Assembly (NCBI GenBank): GCA_002329325.1 | Contig: DCTX01000093.1 | Coordinates: forward strand, 17,687 to 26,747 | Source of the DNA: Anaerolineales bacterium UBA1429 | Lineage (GTDB): Bacteria; Chloroflexota; Anaerolineae; UBA1429 | Direction: 5' to 3' | DNA: 9,061 bases | Shown: positions 6,593 to 9,061 of the stretch, piece after piece | Layout of the letters: every line of letters starts with the position of its first letter | Numbering within the stretch: the stretch's first letter is position 1 | Made by a program: the position numbers and the translations under genes | Notes under the pieces: model-generated | Seen by the model: the letters and a program-made list of their open reading frames with translations, nothing else | Databases searched by the model: none | What the model was told of the DNA's origin: nothing

Positions 6593-6621
6593 ATAATAGC
6601 AGATTCGCGTCCGAATGTCAA
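6593..6621 (-). promoter_or_regulatory. Strong sigma70 promoter of the ncRNA
   Basis: On the minus strand a perfect TTGACA (6616-6621) is followed after the optimal 17 bp by TATTAT (6593-6598; 5 of 6). Counting 7 bases from the -10 box puts transcription start at G6586. No gene begins in the next 400 bases other than the operon with its own promoter, so this promoter appears dedicated to an RNA. Confidence 0.8.
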
Positions 6622-6655
6622 GGGCTGCTCGCTCGGCGCTCTGCTGGCACGGAGC

Positions 6656-7039
6656 CTAGCTCGAGGCCTTGCGATAGTGAGGGCCCATGTAGCTCAGGTA
6701 GCCGGCCAGGCCCTGCGCCATCCACTCGTCGCCCCGCAGGCGAAGTGCGCCCGAAAAGTAGGCCGATTCGCCGCTGAGCTGGCCGCTCAGGATCTTGTCC
6801 AGCGTCTGCGAGTTCAGGGTCACCCCGATGGTGGCCTGGGCAGCACCTGACTTGGCGCTGGTGAAGGTGCCCCGCGAGAAGGAGAGCACGTACTCGGCGT
6901 TGTCCAGATCCGTCACCACGAATGCCAGCGAGGCGTTGGCATTGGCGATGCGAGACAGGAACGTCTCGTCCTTCTGCAGTTCTGCAACCACTTGATCCAG
7001 CACCTGGTAAAGCTGTTCCTTCGACTGATACTCGGCCAT
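6656..7039 (-). CDS. Stand-alone SCP2 (sterol carrier protein 2) domain protein
   Basis: 127 residues, complete. The ATG is preceded by a full AGGAGG with 5-base spacing. A helical N-terminus (1-33) leads into the SCP2 fold: sheet strands ASLAFVVTDL and EYVLSFSRGTF (about 36-60), then QATIGVTLNSQTLDKILSGQ (68-87) and SGALRLRGDEWMAQGLAGYL (96-115). The pattern of a hydrophobic strand, a D/T-x-x-x-x-I-L helix, then G-x-L-R-L-x-G-D is typical of the family. SCP2 domains bind lipids or fatty acyl-CoA in a hydrophobic tunnel; the bacterial single-domain versions are cytosolic and mostly uncharacterised. There is no signal peptide or membrane segment. It is divergent from argJ and followed, same strand, by the ncRNA promoter 35 bp downstream; no terminator is obvious. 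Confidence 0.82.
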   Translation of the reverse strand: MAEYQSKEQLYQVLDQVVAELQKDETFLSRIANANASLAFVVTDLDNAEYVLSFSRGTFTSAKSGAAQATIGVTLNSQTLDKILSGQLSGESAYFSGALRLRGDEWMAQGLAGYLSYMGPHYRKASS

Positions 7040-7088
7040 GTGAACCTCCTTGTACCTGGCTCAGACAATCGAACGTGCTGTCAGCAGT

Positions 7089-7117
7089 ATTTTACTGGAT
7101 GGCCTGGCGTTGCACAA
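7089..7117 (-). promoter_or_regulatory. Candidate promoter of the SCP2-domain gene
   Basis: On the minus strand TAAAAT (7089-7094; 5 of 6) is preceded at 17 bp by TTGTGC (7112-7117; 3 of 6). The predicted start near 7083 gives a leader of about 43 nt. The weak -35 box makes this tentative. Confidence 0.4.
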
Positions 7118-7192
7118 GAACAGAGCGGCCAAGAGCCGCCGCCCGCCTGCACCCCCGGCGGGGTAGGGGGCGCTCCGCCGCTGCCGGGCGCG

Positions 7193-7221
7193 TTGACACG
7201 CCCCGGCGCCGGGCCTATACT
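7193..7221 (+). promoter_or_regulatory. Near-consensus sigma70 promoter of argJ
   Basis: A perfect TTGACA (7193-7198) and TATACT (7216-7221; 5 of 6) are separated by the optimal 17 bp. The predicted start is about 7228, leaving a leader of about 33 nt that carries AGGAGG at 7248-7253. Confidence 0.85.
7202..7213. promoter_or_regulatory. 12-bp palindrome in the argJ promoter spacer (possible operator)
   Basis: CCCGGCGCCGGG is perfectly self-complementary and lies entirely between the -35 and -10 boxes, where a bound repressor would block RNA polymerase. It does not resemble the AT-rich ARG boxes of ArgR. In GC-rich DNA such palindromes also arise by chance. Confidence 0.35.
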
Positions 7222-7261
7222 CGCCCCCAGTTCCGACCATCTAGCGTAGGAGGTCTCGCCC

Positions 7262-8494
7262 ATGGCCCATCGCATGCGCGCTATCGAAGACGGTTCCATC
7301 ACCTCGACCCCAGGCTTCCGGGCCGCCGGCATTGCCGCGGGGATCAAGCCGAAGGGGGCTCCCGATCTGGCGTTTGTGCACGCGGCCAGGCCGTGCGCGG
7401 CGGCAGCCGTCTTTACCACGAACCTGTTCCAGGCGGCGCCTGTCGTCTATGATAGGGGCCTGCTGCAGCGCAATCCTGCGGGGCTGCGGGGCGTGGTGAT
7501 CAACAGCGGTTGCGCCAACGCCTGCACCGGCGAGCAGGGGATGCGCGATGCCGAGGCGACGGCGGCCGCTGCCGCGCAACAGACGGGCGGATCGGCCCAT
7601 GACTATATGGTCATGTCCACCGGCGTCATCGGCCAGCTCCTGCCTATGGACAAGGTGCGCTCGGGCGTTGCGGCCGCGGCCCTCGCCCTGGAGGACACCG
7701 TCGAGGCGGGACACCGCGCGGCTCGCGCGATCATGACCACCGACACGGTGCCCAAGGAAGCCGCCGTCTATGTCGAAACCGACGCTGGCGGTTTCACTAT
7801 TGCGGGCATGGCCAAGGGGGCGGGCATGATCAGCCCTAACATGGCCACCTTGCTGGTGGTGCTGACGACCGACGCGCGCATCGCCCCGGGCCCGGCCCAG
7901 CAGGCTTTGGCCGCGGCGGTGGGGGTCAGCCTGAACATGATCACCATCGATGGCGACATGAGCACCAACGACACGGCGCTGCTGCTGGCCAACGGCATGG
8001 CCGAGATGCCCGAGATCACGACTGCCGACGCCCCCCAGTACGGGGCCTTCCTGGACGGCCTCACTCAGGTGACCGTCGCCCTGGCCAAGGGCCTGGTGCG
8101 CGACGGTGAGGGCGCCACGCGCTTTGTCGAGATTCGCATCACCGAGGCAGCGAGCTTCTCCGAGGCGCGCCAGGTGGGCATGGCAGTCGCCAACTCCTCG
8201 TTGGTCAAGACGGCCATCTATGGCCAGGACGCCAACTGGGGGCGCATCGTGTGCGCCGTGGGCTATGCCGGGGTGCCACTGGATCCCAACGCCGTGCGGG
8301 TGTGGGTGGGGGATTTGGAGCTGGTGCGCGATGCGGGCCCCTATCAGGTGGATGAGGAGCGGGCGGCAGAGATCCTGGCCCAGAGCGATATTCCCATTCG
8401 CATCGCCCTGGGCCGCGGTAGCGCCGAGGCCACCGTCTGGACCAGCGACCTCTCCCATGCCTATGTGGATATCAACGCCCACTATCGCACCTAG
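7262..8494 (+). CDS. argJ: Bifunctional glutamate N-acetyltransferase / amino-acid acetyltransferase ArgJ
   Basis: A cytoplasmic arginine-biosynthesis enzyme that moves acetyl from N-acetylornithine to glutamate, recycling the acetyl group. Many members also make N-acetylglutamate from acetyl-CoA. The 410 residues match the usual 390-415. The self-cleavage motif KGAGMISPNMATL (185-197) contains nucleophile Thr196, so the precursor should split after Ala195 into alpha and beta chains. STGVIG (119-124) supplies the oxyanion-hole Thr-Gly. Other family blocks are NSGCANACTG (81-90), TIDGDMSTNDT (228-238), GQDANWGRI (321-329) and the C-terminal YVDINAHYRT. The ATG at 7262 has AGGAGG 8 bases upstream; a second in-frame ATG four codons later has poorer spacing. 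It is monocistronic here, with its own promoter and no argB, argC or argD alongside, so the arginine genes are scattered or elsewhere. Whether it is mono- or bifunctional cannot be decided from sequence. Confidence 0.95.
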   Translation: MAHRMRAIEDGSITSTPGFRAAGIAAGIKPKGAPDLAFVHAARPCAAAAVFTTNLFQAAPVVYDRGLLQRNPAGLRGVVINSGCANACTGEQGMRDAEATAAAAAQQTGGSAHDYMVMSTGVIGQLLPMDKVRSGVAAAALALEDTVEAGHRAARAIMTTDTVPKEAAVYVETDAGGFTIAGMAKGAGMISPNMATLLVVLTTDARIAPGPAQQALAAAVGVSLNMITIDGDMSTNDTALLLANGMAEMPEITTADAPQYGAFLDGLTQVTVALAKGLVRDGEGATRFVEIRITEAASFSEARQVGMAVANSSLVKTAIYGQDANWGRIVCAVGYAGVPLDPNAVRVWVGDLELVRDAGPYQVDEERAAEILAQSDIPIRIALGRGSAEATVWTSDLSHAYVDINAHYRT

Positions 8495-8515
8495 GCGAAG
8501 CGGGCCTCGTAGCCC

Positions 8516-9061
8516 CTAGTGGGCGGCCATCCAGGCAGTGATGCGGGCCATGAACGTCTCCCAGCGATCGCGCTGGACGTTGTGGCCCGCTCCCGCGATG
8601 TGGATCAACTGCCCTTGCTGCCAGATGCCCGTGGCTTGCACGGCGGCATCCCACGCGGTGTGCGAATCCAGGTGAGGTTCGCCCACCAACAGCAGCATGG
8701 GGCACTGGATGCTGGCAAAGATCTCCTGCCAGGGGCGCTTCTCCTGGGCAAAGAAACGACCGTATTCTGGCGAGACCTGCAGCTTGGATTCAGCCCAGGG
8801 GCCCAGCTCCTCCTCGTCCCACCCCGGGCTCTCGACGCGGCAACGGGCGATCAGCTCCTCCAGGCTCAGGGCCTGGGTCTCGAGCATGTGCGCCCGCGAT
8901 TGGGCAATCCGCTCAGCGGCGCCCTCGCCCGAACCGCGGAACGGGCCGCTGTTGGCGATAAAGCCCGAGTCGATGACCACGAGGCTGCGCGGCAGGTCGG
9001 GGAAATCGGCGGCGCAGTTGGCCGAGATCTCGCCTCCCATAGAGTGGCCGATCAGGTGAGG
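8516..9061 (-). CDS. Alpha/beta hydrolase, C-terminal part (start beyond right edge)
   Basis: The frame is open to the right edge and begins in the window with PHLIGHSMGG, a classic nucleophile elbow (G-x-S-x-G); the Ser codon is 9041-9043. About 180 residues follow. VVIDSGF comes after strand 6, then a helical cap region (about residues 40-105 counted from the Met at 9040), then CPMLLLVGEPHLDS. The acid residue is probably in GEPHLD (Glu121 or Asp125). GAGHNVQRDRWETF carries the catalytic His153 (codon 8582-8584). The elbow, acid and histidine order is typical of the MhpC/BioH-like superfamily of esterases and C-C hydrolases; the substrate cannot be inferred. An ATG at 9040 just after the elbow serine is not a real start. 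It converges on argJ with only 21 bp between the stops and no strong hairpin there. Confidence 0.85.
   Translation of the reverse strand, partial: PHLIGHSMGGEISANCAADFPDLPRSLVVIDSGFIANSGPFRGSGEGAAERIAQSRAHMLETQALSLEELIARCRVESPGWDEEELGPWAESKLQVSPEYGRFFAQEKRPWQEIFASIQCPMLLLVGEPHLDSHTAWDAAVQATGIWQQGQLIHIAGAGHNVQRDRWETFMARITAWMAAH

Noticed and set aside
7120..7192. Possible CRISPR or repeat array in the very GC-rich stretch upstream of argJ
   Set aside because: There is no periodic repeat; only short G- and C-runs and one 5-bp hairpin (7151-7164) are seen, as expected from composition.
7241..8482. 413-codon minus-strand frame opposite argJ
   Set aside because: It is a GC-codon-bias shadow of argJ, with Gly/His/Arg-rich low-complexity protein and no ribosome site; argJ motifs on the plus strand are unambiguous.

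Overview
The window is GC-rich DNA (roughly 60-65% by eye) with ordinary bacterial gene layout. Secreted proteins with Pro/Thr linkers, a large gingipain-type (C25) peptidase with a short aliphatic C-terminal tail, a stand-alone SCP2 protein and near-consensus sigma70 promoters suggest a Chloroflexota-like bacterium (Anaerolineae or a relative). That assignment is inference; there is no rRNA or other marker gene here.

Left part (1-4761): two cell-surface genes converge on a shared, perfect 15-bp hairpin. On the plus strand is the 3' end of an Asp-box (BNR) beta-propeller protein with a Pro/Thr linker and a C-terminal membrane anchor. On the minus strand is a complete 1021-residue secreted C25 cysteine peptidase with catalytic His541 and Cys596, two duplicated Cys-containing Ig/FN3-like repeats and a third FN3-like module.

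Middle (4762-6655): an AT-rich intergenic island (about 4863-5160) separates the peptidase from a minus-strand operon. It holds three near-copies of the palindrome TTTACGTAAA and a 10-bp-period direct repeat. The operon is a small PD-(D/E)XK-like protein followed, with an 8-nt ATG/TGA overlap, by hypoxanthine phosphoribosyltransferase (hpt). It is driven by a perfect TTGACA-N16-TATAAT promoter. Upstream of that promoter is about 250 nt that encodes no credible protein but looks like a structured non-coding RNA on the minus strand. It has its own TTGACA-N17-TATTAT promoter, whose predicted +1 is exactly the first base of a 10-bp helix pairing the two RNA ends. Several nested helices and local hairpins follow. 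I could not match it to RNase P, tmRNA, SRP or 6S RNA, and it is the best candidate for something undescribed.

Right part (6656-9061): a minus-strand SCP2 sterol-transfer-domain protein is divergent from argJ, the bifunctional ornithine acetyltransferase/N-acetylglutamate synthase of the cyclic arginine pathway. The argJ promoter is near consensus and has a 12-bp palindrome between its -35 and -10 boxes. argJ converges, 21 bp apart, on the C-terminal part of an alpha/beta hydrolase whose nucleophile elbow (GHSMGG) lies at the right edge.

The genes do not form one pathway. The left half is surface or secreted, the middle is purine salvage plus an RNA gene, and the right half is lipid-binding and arginine metabolism.
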